Positions 21,088 to 31,012 of a stretch of DNA of 64,000 nucleotides are shown piece after piece; position 1 is the stretch's first letter; each line of letters begins with the position of its first letter. Where the stretch lies: positions 88,336,097-88,400,096 of the forward strand of contig CM037590.1 of the NCBI GenBank assembly GCA_021018995.1. The letters run 5' to 3'. The position numbers were made by a program, and so were the translations under genes. Source of the stretch: Chloranthus sessilifolius (lineage: Eukaryota; Streptophyta; Magnoliopsida; Chloranthales; Chloranthaceae). The notes beneath the pieces are model-generated. The model was not told the origin of the DNA and ran no database searches. It saw only the letters and a program-made list of their open reading frames with translations.

Positions 21088-23286
21088 TCATTTAGTTATG
21101 TAACTCAAATTTAGGTCTCTCTCAGCAGCAAATCCTTGCCAAGGTGCTATTACTAACCTCAACAAGGTGGAAATATCTAACTTAACCCATGCCATTTGGG
21201 GTGCTCTTAAGGCTATAGTCTATCCACTCAAATGGCTACAGTCTATCTTATGGAGTCTATCAAATCCCATTGGTTAAGCTAGAAGTTGCTAATCTAATCC
21301 AGAGAAGTAAGCTAATCAAACCTCATCCAATGGATCAAATCAGGCCATGAATACCATTGCAGACACTATGTTTACCAGGCTACAAGCTCCCCAGTTTGCA
21401 CACAGATCTAACTGACATCCATAAGAGTTCCAACCCATACAGCCCTATGTGTATTGTCAAGGCCAGCAGCACATTGATGCCCACACAAAGGACCAAAACA
21501 GGTTGAATAAGGATCTAAGCACAACTGATCATTGCTATAAAAGGGCTGTAATGACTCAGCCTCCCAGTCCGCAATCACTACAGAGAAGCCAGATCTAACA
21601 TCTGATAGCGGTCAAGTAAAATAGAGGGGAGTCTGTTCCTACAGAATCTCTCACTAAGCTACAAGTCCAAGTGCAGAGAAGAAGAATCCATCTCAGATCT
21701 GTGACCAAGTTTGCCCTAGGGCTATAGTCTGTCCACTCAAATGGTCACAGGCTATCCACGGAGGCTCCCTTACTCATAGATAAAAAAATAGAGCACACAA
21801 ACTGTTGACTGCCACCATGGTCCTAGGGCGTCACACTCAAGCTTCCATGGGCCTTTCAATAAGCTCAAATCCTAAATGTATGCTATAGCCTGAACAGAAC
21901 TACAAACAAATAGGAAAATAATAGATTGAGTAATCTTTCAAAAAAAGATTCCATTGATCTGGTGTCATTAATAATGAAATCCCTCAAGGCCGCAGCCTTG
22001 TGCACAATAGCTCAACACCGAATCCCCATATTTACTGAACTATTATAAAACTTAAATAAAACTATACATAAATGCTTACAAAAGGTTTAGCCAGCAAGTG
22101 TTGAGTTAAGAAAGAAGAAAAAAATGGAAAAAGACATGATCAAACCCTAACCCTAACCCTAGCCTGCTTGAGCTCTCAGCCGCTAGAGGTTGAAGGAGAA
22201 GGAGAATGATGGTTTATTAAGTTACAAGCACAGCTTAAATACTTAGTCCTAATGTTCTAGCTAAGAGAAGAGTGAAACCCTAATTCTTTCAAGTAGATGT
22301 GGCACTATTACAACAATTAGAGGCCTTAGAATGTGTGCATCAAAATTTGTGCCTCAGGATGTGTACCGTAGACTTAGGGAAATCCCCAAAAGGTCCTTGA
22401 GTTAGGGTTGAGAAGTGGAGAGCCCGAGCTTCGCAAGGGTGGCTTCTGGCCATTATTTCTGTCATGCAGCTTGTAGACTCTTTGCAGGGTAGAGTTTGGC
22501 TTTGAATGCTGCTGTCTCGCACAGAAGGACTTCGGGTGATCGCGCAGCTGCTTTGGCGTTGAATGCACTCGCAAAAGAGCTTCAAAAACTCCAGTCGTGA
22601 GGTACTCGTATATATAGACTTTACATCTCGCTTGGTTCAGGGTTAAGCTTCTAGGCGCGCGAGAGCTGCGTGAGAGAACTTCTGGGCGTCTCTCTCTTCC
22701 ATAGCCACGTGAGAACTTCGCGAGTTAGCTTTGGTTCCTTGTGCATATTGGACTCGCGAGCTGCTATGCACGGTCGCTCTAAGGCTTGATCTCTGCAAGA
22801 TCTGTGTGAACAATGTTTCTAAAGGTTTAAGGCACGAGATCCTTGCGAGGTCTTTAAGCACTTGCTCTCAGCTAAACTGCATGACCATTGCGCGAGGGGA
22901 CTTTGCCAGTGATTTGAACTTCGCAAGGTTGCACCTCAGCTGTGCGAGATAAGGCATTGGTTCCTCTGCTACAGTGCACATGCTGCTGTGCAACTTCCTC
23001 TACTCTCACCCAAACATCTTTCATCTGTTGAACTTCTTTGGTTTGTTATGACATGCAAAGTAGTCACCAAGGTGTGTACCACCATGGTGTTCCTTCACTT
23101 TCTAGTTCAGCTATCATCTTTTGCTTGAATTCTCTCTCTTTTAAGCACCAAAGGCACAGACTTTGTGTTAAGCTGCACATTTTATTCTTAACTATAAAAC
23201 AAGCTAAAAAGGGGTTATTAGTGAGCTTCAAGGTCCAGCAAAGGCTAGGTTAAGAGGTGAAAAGTGATACTTTTCAGTGATTAACA
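21088..23286 (-). repeat. 3' LTR of element D, truncated at its 3' end
   Basis: Minus-strand LTR starting TGTTAATCACTGAAAAG at 23286. It matches the 5' LTR (31411-33566) along its length but lacks the last 398 bp present there (31013-31410). Contains CTCGCG-type sites (22430-22960) and an AACCCTAACCCTAACCC stretch near 22143. The break at 21088 abuts the duplicated 25-26-bp units of element A, suggesting a deletion after insertion. Confidence 0.88.
22430..22960 (-). promoter_or_regulatory. CTCGCG-type site cluster in LTR D (3' copy)
   Basis: This stretch carries many forms of CTCGCGAG, TCGCGCAG and TTCGCGAG in both orientations, for example ACTCGCGAGCTGC near 22751 and GGCGCGCGAGAGCTGCG near 22653. 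The rest of the LTR is poor in CpG. The same cluster is at 32735-33240 and upstream of the D accessory gene (28385-28745). Confidence 0.6.
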
Positions 23287-23300
23287 CACCCCCAAACCTA
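23287..23300 (-). other. Polypurine tract of element D
   Basis: On the minus strand TAGGTTTGGGGGTG lies directly before the LTR start TGTTAATC. Position and composition fit the plus-strand primer of an LTR retrotransposon. Confidence 0.85.
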
Positions 23301-25158
23301 ATCTTTGCTAGTCCCTGAGCAAAGCAAAATTTAAACAGCTACTTCAAAAATGTAAATGCAACTTTCGTAGGGAGCATGGATGCATTTAGCTTATGCATCA
23401 AACTTTTTAAACCCCTAGGTGATCCCTAGTAGAGGAGTGAAGTCTCCTGAGAGTTTTCAGTGAAGGTACCCACAAACTTCACCATTAAAACAGTTAAAAA
23501 TAGTGCAATCAATGTTAAACGAATTTAAATAAATAAAGCTTCATTCCACACCCATTCTTTAAAAGTCAGAGGAAATTACAGCAGTAATGCACCCCTTTAA
23601 AACTCAAAATCAGCAGGTGTTTGCATCATCACCACTCATTTCACATCAGAAATTCAAAGTACAAAAATTCAGTACCAAGCTTGTATAAATTTAAAAATTA
23701 GGTTGGATACAACCCCAATGAAATTAAAATTCAAACCCAATCCTTACATGGGCTATCTCTCAACAATGAAAATCAAAAGGGTGTTCCCATTCCATCAGCC
23801 CAAGAGCAGTTATAGACCCCAAATGGGTCTGCAAGCATGAGCATAGGCAAAGCTTTTAATTTCTGACATCCTCATGACTTTTCACCATAGATTGGACACT
23901 CCTTCATCTCAACATGATAACTTATTTAACTTAGGATCAACAAGGTCTTATGATGGGTTGTAATGTGGCTTATAGGTGTGGTTTATAAAGAATAAAGGGA
24001 TCGAATGGATCAAAATTGAGAAATCAGCAAGGTAGGAGGTGATTCATGACTTGACCACCTTCATTTCAGCACTACTTCATCTTCCTTGACATTTTTCATA
24101 TTCAAAGTGGCTAGCTTCTTCTCTTCTTTTCAATTTTCAAATGAAGTACTTTCTTGATTATTTATTTTTTTTTTATGATAAACTGCCACACAAAACCACT
24201 GATACATTGTTGTTCATAACTTGCTTTTCTTCTCCTTCCACCAAATGTTGGACCACTCTCACTATCTTTAATTCCTTCTCCTTTACCTACTGAATTCTCA
24301 GAGTGAGGGACAGGTTGAATCAGGTTATGAGGTTAAGGTGCATGTACTCCGGTATTTGTTGAAGAAAAAGAATAGGATTTTCAAAGCTCAAAGAGTGTAA
24401 GCAAAGGGCAGTTGAATAGGGAGGAAATTTTAAGCTCAAACTGTTCAAATGAAGGCCTTGGGTCATTTCCTTAGAGTTATTAGTGTTGTCAATCAGTTTT
24501 GATTTGGAGGTGCCTAACTTCTAGTGAAAAGTGATTGAATCAATCAGTCCTTAGAGCAGAAAAATGCCAAAAAACACTCTTCAAAAGAAATTAGATAGGC
24601 CCAAATCTCACTAGGTATGGTCCTCAAATTAACTAATGGAGTGTATTTTCACCTTTTTCTCTCCTCTTAGGTTCACTAAGTACTAACTGAAAATTTTTCT
24701 GATCTTAGCTTCATGGTGGTGCAAAGATTTTAAAATTTTTAGTTTCAAAATGTCTGTAAAAATTTTAACTTTTCACAAATTTCTTCATTCTAACAAGTTA
24801 GGTGGGAATTGACTTTATTCATCCCAATTAAACCAACACTGCTGCACTAAAGTTCACTATTCTATTAGCAGGACTACCCTGTCACACCCCTAAACCTATG
24901 AGGAGTAGTGTCCTCACTGGTTCAAAGAGAAGAGGGTATGTGCAGCAGGGAACAAATAAAAAGAACACTAAACGAAAGCAAAGAAAAGCAAGACACAAGG
25001 CACACAAAAAAGTAAAAAAAACAAACTAATTATGAAACAGAAAGCAAGGCAAACAAAATAGAACTAAAAGAGAAGTTCATTTGAAAAAGGAATAGGTGTA
25101 CAATACAAGGGAAGAGGGATCTACAAAAACTGAATCCTATCTAAGTACATGTGCACAA
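23301..25158 (-). repeat. 3' tail of element D (non-coding)
   Basis: No gene. It is homologous to the tails at 1-1432 and 6741-8136 and, near the LTR, to F 55680-55800: the block CACTGAAAACTCTCAGGAGAC, then ATCACCTAGGGGTTTAAA, then GCTCCCTACGAAAGTTGC (minus strand of 23340-23480). The block CCAGTGAGGACACTACTCC, then AGGTTTAGGGGTGTGAC lies at about 24880-24925, close to the end of the coding region. Confidence 0.8.
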
Positions 25159-28069
25159 CTAATCATCAGAATCCTCTGCTACAGCAGGTGGGTCTTGAAT
25201 TCCTTTGCCCCTTGCTTGTCTCGAAGCAGCAACAGCCTGGGACTTTTTGGAAGGAGTACTTCTTGGCCTAGAGGAGGTTTTCCTTTTAGGAGTGGGCTTA
25301 GGCTTAGAAGTAGGTTCCTTGAATTTGATTCCAGGCTTAACTTTGGTAGGTTCCTCAGAGGGTGCTGGGGCTACTACCAGATGAGGTACATCAGGGTTTA
25401 ATTGTTTGGAAATAGCCTCTGCTAACTTTCGGTCACTATGTTTAGTTAGATTCTTCTGTAGGGCTGCAATGGTGAATCCATAGTCAAGAACCTTGTCCTC
25501 TGCGACTCTCAGGACGGCCTGTAATTTCCTTATTGCATCCTCCATCCCCTCAGCCCTAGTCTTTTCTTCATTGTATTGTATCATTATCTTATGCCAGCCA
25601 TATTTGATTTTCTTCTTTTCCACTTTATGAGAGAACTAGAAGTTTGATTTTTTTTAGAAGGGGTTGCTGCACAGAGTGTCGAAGGTCAGCCATTCCTTTG
25701 ACCACATCCCTCTTGATGTACGAATTGGTCTTTATGGCATGAAGGAGGGTGTAGTAAGGAGGTCTAGGGTTGAAAGAAGCTGATAGTATAGGTTGGGCAT
25801 CACTAAAGGAGGGGCCAACTAGTAGAGGTGGAGGGGTGGGTGGTAAGGGTGTTGGGGAATGTATCACCTCAGGGCCAGTTTGGGTGGAGGAAGTTTTAAG
25901 GGCAATAGGAGCAGGTTCCAAGGGGGTGGCAATAGCAGATGTTTCTGCTATGGTTAAGGGAGGAGTAGATTGGGGTTGGGTAGGAAAAGGAGGATGTAGG
26001 GGTACAAATGGCTGTTGGGAAGGATGGGTTAGAGTGGATAAGGTGGATTGGATGGATTGTAACTAGGTTTGGATTGAGACAGGGTTTGGTAGGTTGGAGT
26101 GAATGGAATGAGGGTTGGCCTCCATGGATGATTGGGTGTGGGTATTGGCCAACATATGTGAGTGAAGGGAGAGCAGGAGGTTCAGGATTTTGAGTAATAG
26201 ATCAGGTATGGTAGTGGGTGTGGGTTGAATAGGTGAAACTGGTTGAAAGGGGGAACTGGGTCTATGAGTGAAAGTAGTGGGTTGTGGTGGTGTAGGTTCA
26301 AATTGGTGGGGTGGTGATGACTGATGTGGAGGGTCAATGTGAGGGGGGTGAGGTGAGTCTGGGAGAGGGGTATACTCATAGTTGATGTCTCATAGGATAG
26401 AGGAAATCATAGTGGAGTACCTTTCTCCAGTAACTGGGTCATGGTCATGGGATAAGGGCTCAAATGGAATAGATTGGTCTAAGGGTGCAACTGGGTTAGG
26501 TACAAACGGTGGGGAGGTGTCAATGGGCTGATGTGGGGTTTCAAAGGTATGGGTTTCAGGTTCAGAAGTTATTGGTATTGGGTCTGGTATAGTTGTGGTA
26601 GCAGGGAGTGGAATGGTTTTGGATATATAGGTAGGTTGGGGCTCAGTGGTGGTTTTGATAACTTTTCTTTTCTTATGGTATGGGGTTTTTATAGGTGGGC
26701 TTGGGTGGGCTGGAAAGATAGTCACAGGTGTGGAGGGTATGGTGGTTTGTGGTGAGATTGAGGTGGATGTGGGTGTGGTGCTTGGTGAGATAGGTTGGGG
26801 TAAGGGTACTGGACTTGTGTGGGGCTGCAAGGTCAGGGTTGAGGTAGGGACTGGTATGGGCATGGACATGGGGGGTAGGATAATGGATGGGGGAGTGATG
26901 GTTGTGTTGGCTATCACATGTGAAGTCGAGGATGTAGCAGCATCAGCCGTAGCAGCAACTTCTTGAATGGTGGGGGCTGCTTCTCTTAGTAACTCCTCCT
27001 TTCTCTTCTTATTTCCTATCATTGTGCCACTGATTTCCCATTATTTCTTTCCACTCGTTTTGGGGGTCAAAGTGGCAGTCTCCTAATTTCTCTAAATGGT
27101 GTATCCTCCAAGCTACAGCAAGGCTGAAATAAGCCTGCAGTAAGGGAGTGAGTGAGGTTTCTTCTTGATTTTTATCTTCTCACAAAGGTCCTTTATTCCT
27201 TCAAACATTAACTTGGCAGTGTCCAAGTAATGGTTCTTGTGAAATGAGAAGAGGGCATCAACTATGGGGAACCTCGTCTCTTGCTCATGACCACAGCAGT
27301 GAACATTTTTCCTCAGCACTCCATTCATGAATCTGAGGTTGGGGTGCAAGTCCCTCTTCCTGATTGAGTCTCTTGAGGCTGTAACTCCTCCAGTTAACTC
27401 TTTTGCAATCTCTGTGATGGTGGCTATCAAAGGGGGACCCAAGCCCCATTCAGGGCTATACCTGGCTGGTATCCCCACTATTTTTGCAATGGTAGTCTGG
27501 TTGAACAACATTTTAAAATTATCAATCAGCACCAGCAGTGCTGGGTTCCCATGATCCCCAGTTTTGAGCCTGATATTTTGGTAACATAATTACACTAATC
27601 GTGGGAAGACTAGCCGCATTGGGGGCCTCAACAAGAGTAGGAGCTTTGCCTTGGTCAGGTATTCCATGGTGGCAGAGGTCTCAGGCAGCTCCTTAAAATA
27701 AACTTTGTCAAATATTGTCTCAGCCTTCAGCTTAATTGCTGTAACAAAATCAAATGGGACCTGAGGTATTCATTGTCTTCTTCCTCTTCATCCTCAGGGA
27801 TCTCACGGCTACTTCCTTGCCCATTTTTTGCTTCTTTCTGGTTTTTCAGGGCTTTTGGCTAGTGCATGCTCTCTGGCCCTCTTCTTTGGGGAAAATTTCT
27901 TTTTGGCCTGTGAAATTTTGGGCTCAACATCAGGTGGAGACACCTCAGAGGTCTCCAATGTGGAGGCCTCAGCATTCCTTATGGATTTTTTAAAGGCCGC
28001 AGGGCTGCCACTGGCAGAAGGGTTCAGCATAGCAGTTAAGGTGTCTATAAATTTTGAACCCGTGGCCAC
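25159..28069 (-). pseudogene. Accessory gene of element D (putative plant transposon protein family)
   Basis: Pieces in order: 28069-27809 (N-terminal, Lys/Arg-rich, KKFSPKKRAREHALAKS); 27532-27113 (helical domain with IVGIPARYSPEWG, SRDSIRKRDLHPNLRFMNG and LPYCRLISALL); 27022-26390 (basic start NKKRKEELLREA then a Pro/Thr/Ser linker); 25921-25625 (STQTGPEV, PYYTLLHAIKTN); 25623-25159 (coiled coil then Lys/Ser-rich end ending AVAEDSDD). Stops and frameshifts separate them. Order and motifs parallel the gene at 4309-6740, although identity is low outside the domain. No ATG is obvious at 28069; the open frame begins with GTG. No enzyme motif is visible. It occupies the place where pol would be expected. 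Confidence 0.75.
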
Positions 28070-28384
28070 GGGTGCTCAATTTGTCTAAAATAGAGTTTGA
28101 GACTCTCAGATTATGCAATGCAAACTTGGTAACAACAGCAACACCTAAATGTCTCCCCTCTTAACTCTAAACTAACATCCAATCAAAACAACAGCGAGAG
28201 AGGTGAACATCTTACCACGTAAAGCTAGGGTTTCACTTCACACTGCACAAATGTCCAAATCCTCCCAAACCTAGCGCATAGTGACTAGTAGGTGATGGGG
28301 AACAACAATGTATGAGGAAACTAGCTGGGGTTGAGTGGCAATGGTATTATGGAATAAAGAAGAAAATTAGGGCAAAAAGATGGA

Positions 28385-28745
28385 ATGAAGAAAATGGAGC
28401 AGTTCGCAAAGTTTGTAGGCCTAAACCCGTGCTTCGCACAGTTGTCGCTACGCTCTCGCGGAGTACGTTCCTCACACAGTATAGAATTAACTCCGCGAGA
28501 ACTTCAATTGTGACAAAAAGCAGCACCTCGTGAAGACAGATTTAGACGCTTCAAGTGCCTCGCGGGGCTCACTATCAAGCTGCGGCATAAGTCTTTGTGC
28601 TCATGAAGCTCTCGCACAGCACAAAATATTCATTGGAACTCCATGAGAAAACTTTAGGTGGCTCGTGAGCATTAGAATGTGGGCCATTTAGCCTCACGAG
28701 GGGGCAACAATTAAGCTTTTCTCTGGGCTGGTGCCCTGGCCTGTG
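28385..28745 (-). promoter_or_regulatory. CTCGCG-type cluster upstream of the D accessory gene
   Basis: Sites include CTCTCGCGGAG (about 28451), CTCCGCGAGAAC (about 28491), CCTCGTGAAG, CCTCGCGGGGC (about 28558), CTCTCGCACAG (about 28610) and decayed CTCGTGAG forms. The motif class is that of the D LTRs. It lies 300-700 bp upstream of the frame start at 28069, in the place of a promoter. CpG decay to TG/CA is evident. Confidence 0.55.
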
Positions 28746-29149
28746 CATGTACGAGATCATGCACCAATTTAGTGTGCATCAGCACCAACTCGTTAACATG
28801 GACTCCATTTCATCATGATAGTGTAGTTACCCTTTATCAACATTAAAATATCACACAATTTCATAAATCTAAAGATAAACATTCATATCAAATTCATGCA
28901 ATGTGATGTGAGAGTATCTCAACTAGCAGCAAAAATCATGAGCATCAATATTCAGATGACAAATGCGCACTTGCACTCAAAGCAAAACCAAACGACATAA
29001 AATAAAACACACAAACAAAGCCTTATTACCCTAAAATCAGTACTTGAAAAAGGTCTGAACAACATAAAAAAAAACACAGCCAATACATATGGTACACACA
29101 TTTTTATTTTTTTTCAGTTCTTTAGTACTCACCCTCATTGCTTGTTACT
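28746..29149 (-). other. Gag-accessory interval of element D
   Basis: Non-coding AT-rich stretch between the end of gag and the accessory promoter. Autonomous Athila-type elements have protease, RT, RNase H and integrase here; I find no trace of them. Confidence 0.6.
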
Positions 29150-30648
29150 CCAGTGAACACCTCAATTGCCTTGGCCTGTTGAACCATCATTCACATGGGA
29201 AGAGGATGCATCTTCAATCATGTACTACCCCTTTGGATTGGTTAATAGTTGGCTAGGCAGTCTACCTTCCTCTCTTTTGTTCAAAGCATTGCAGATTTGG
29301 CCAAGCTGGTCCTCAATTTTCTTAATGCTTTGCCCATGAGAGTTTACAGTTTGGACTAGGCCCCATAAATTCTACATGGATGCCAACATTTTCTCTTCAA
29401 AAAAAGAGGATATGGACTGTTGTGGTGGCAAGGCCAACTGGTTGGGTTGTAGGGCAGGCAACTGAAAGTTTTATCTAGGTGGGTATCCTTGGTTGAACTG
29501 GTGTTGAGGTCTATATGGAGCTACCAACTGCTACTGTTGGGGTTGAGGATAATTATCTTCTCTCCACCTCAAATTTGGGTGGTTCCTCCAAGAGTACCCA
29601 ACAGGTTGCTGCCAAATGTTTGGGTAGCATTGGCCTGCTCCATAACTAAATCAGGGAATTGGTTGGCTGATGGACAATCCTGTAGTGAATGTGTGGGAGA
29701 TTGGTATATTAGACATGCCTCCTCCACTTGTGCAACCATTCTAGGCTGCATCACACTCATCAATTTATCAAATTTCAAGCTCAAATTGTCCACCTTCTTC
29801 TCCAACTCACTTTGCACCTTCACTTCATATATTCCACCTCTAGGGGTGGCCTCTTTCACCAACTTAGCAGAGGTTTGACTATCATTGCGGGACAGTGACT
29901 CCTGCTACATGGAGTTTTCCCCTATAATGTCAAACAGCTCCCAAGCCTCCTCAGCTGTCTTGTGGAGGTAGCTACCACCACATGAGACATCCACCATATC
30001 CCTATTCTTAGGATTAATTCCTTGATAAAACACTTGCACTAATTGCGACATTGGAATTTGGTGGTGGGGGCATTGTTTTAACATCTCCTAGAATCTCTCC
30101 CAAGCTTCATAAAAATCCTCAATTGAGGACTGAGTAAATGATAGAATACTTGTGCTCATCTTGCTGGTCTTGTTCATGGGAAAGAATTTAGTCAGGAATT
30201 GATTTTGGAGGTCCCTCCATATTTGTATGTTGTTGGCTGGGAGCTTAGAGAACCATGTGCTGGCCTTGTCCTTTAAAGAAAAAGGAAAAAGCCTCAGTTT
30301 AGTGGCTTCAGGTCCCAAGCTAGCAATATTAAAAGTGGTACAAAGTGTCAAAAATTAGTCAATATGCTTGTAAGGATCTTCCTTACTAAGCCTATGAAAG
30401 GATGGTAGCATATTGATGGTGGAGGCTTTGATTTCATAGTTTCCTTCCACTGAAGGGAATTGTATGTAGAAGGGAGAAGTGTACTCCCCAGGTGCATTGT
30501 ACTCTTTCAAGGTTCTTTGTCTCTCAGCCATGTTAGCATGCTCAGTTTCAGCAGTAGGGCCTTGTGGGGTGTTTCTTGGACTGAGGATCCTTTCCACCTT
30601 AGGATTTGGAGGTTCCAACTCGGGGTTTAGGGACCTTCTTTCAAGCAT
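29150..30648 (-). pseudogene. Athila-like gag of element D
   Basis: Starts ATG at 30648 (MLERRSLNPELEPPNPKVER). Capsid part: EYTSPFYIQFPSVEGNYEI, LPSFHRLSKEDPYKHID, then TLCTTFNIASLGPEATKL, LRLFPFSLKDKASTWF, LTKFFPMNKTSKM and YEAWERF. 29862-29569 holds a zinc-knuckle-like ACLIYQSPTHSLQDC in which one Cys is replaced by Tyr. The end (to about 29150) has the polar coiled segment NSHGQSIKKIEDQLGQ, which in autonomous relatives is followed by protease. Stops at about 30352 and 30085 and others break it. Gag would form the particle that packages element RNA. Confidence 0.85.
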
Positions 30649-30988
30649 GCACCCACAAACTTAGCAAGTAAGGAAAATGCTTACAGCACTCAAAGAATCT
30701 TTGAACTAAAATAACAACTAAGTTAAAATAACTACTAAACAAATTTACACTAAATAAACTATAAGGAATTCAACATCAAGGGACTAAGTTCAGGGTAAAA
30801 GAAGTGCAAACAGAGCTAGCTAGACTCCCATTGCAGCTCTAGCTTTTTCCTTCTACTATTGTCCAATTCTGTAAAATTCACAAAGAATCAGTAGTACTTT
30901 TATCCTACTGTGGCACAGCTACAAAGAAATTTCTAAAATATAATATAATACAATATAATACAACTTAGGTCTACTAAAAAGATCAAGT

Positions 30989-31006
30989 TCCCTAGCAACG
31001 GCGCCA
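30989..31006 (-). other. Primer-binding site of element D (tRNA-Asp type)
   Basis: The minus strand reads TGGCGCCGTTGCTAGGGA, a 16/18 match to the sequence I know as complementary to the 3' end of plant tRNA-Asp, typical of Athila elements. It lies six bases after the LTR end CCGACA. Confidence 0.85.
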
Positions 31007-31012
31007 AAAACT

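Noticed and set aside
22140..22168. Telomere repeat (AACCCTAACCCTAACCC), also at about 32465
   Set aside because: Only about three short units, at the same place in both LTRs of D, next to leader-like sequence. It is a telobox-like promoter element of the LTR, not a telomere.
25159..28069. Active DNA transposase suggested by the family name 'putative plant transposon protein'
   Set aside because: No DDE/D triad, zinc finger or terminal inverted repeats; the gene sits inside LTR elements.
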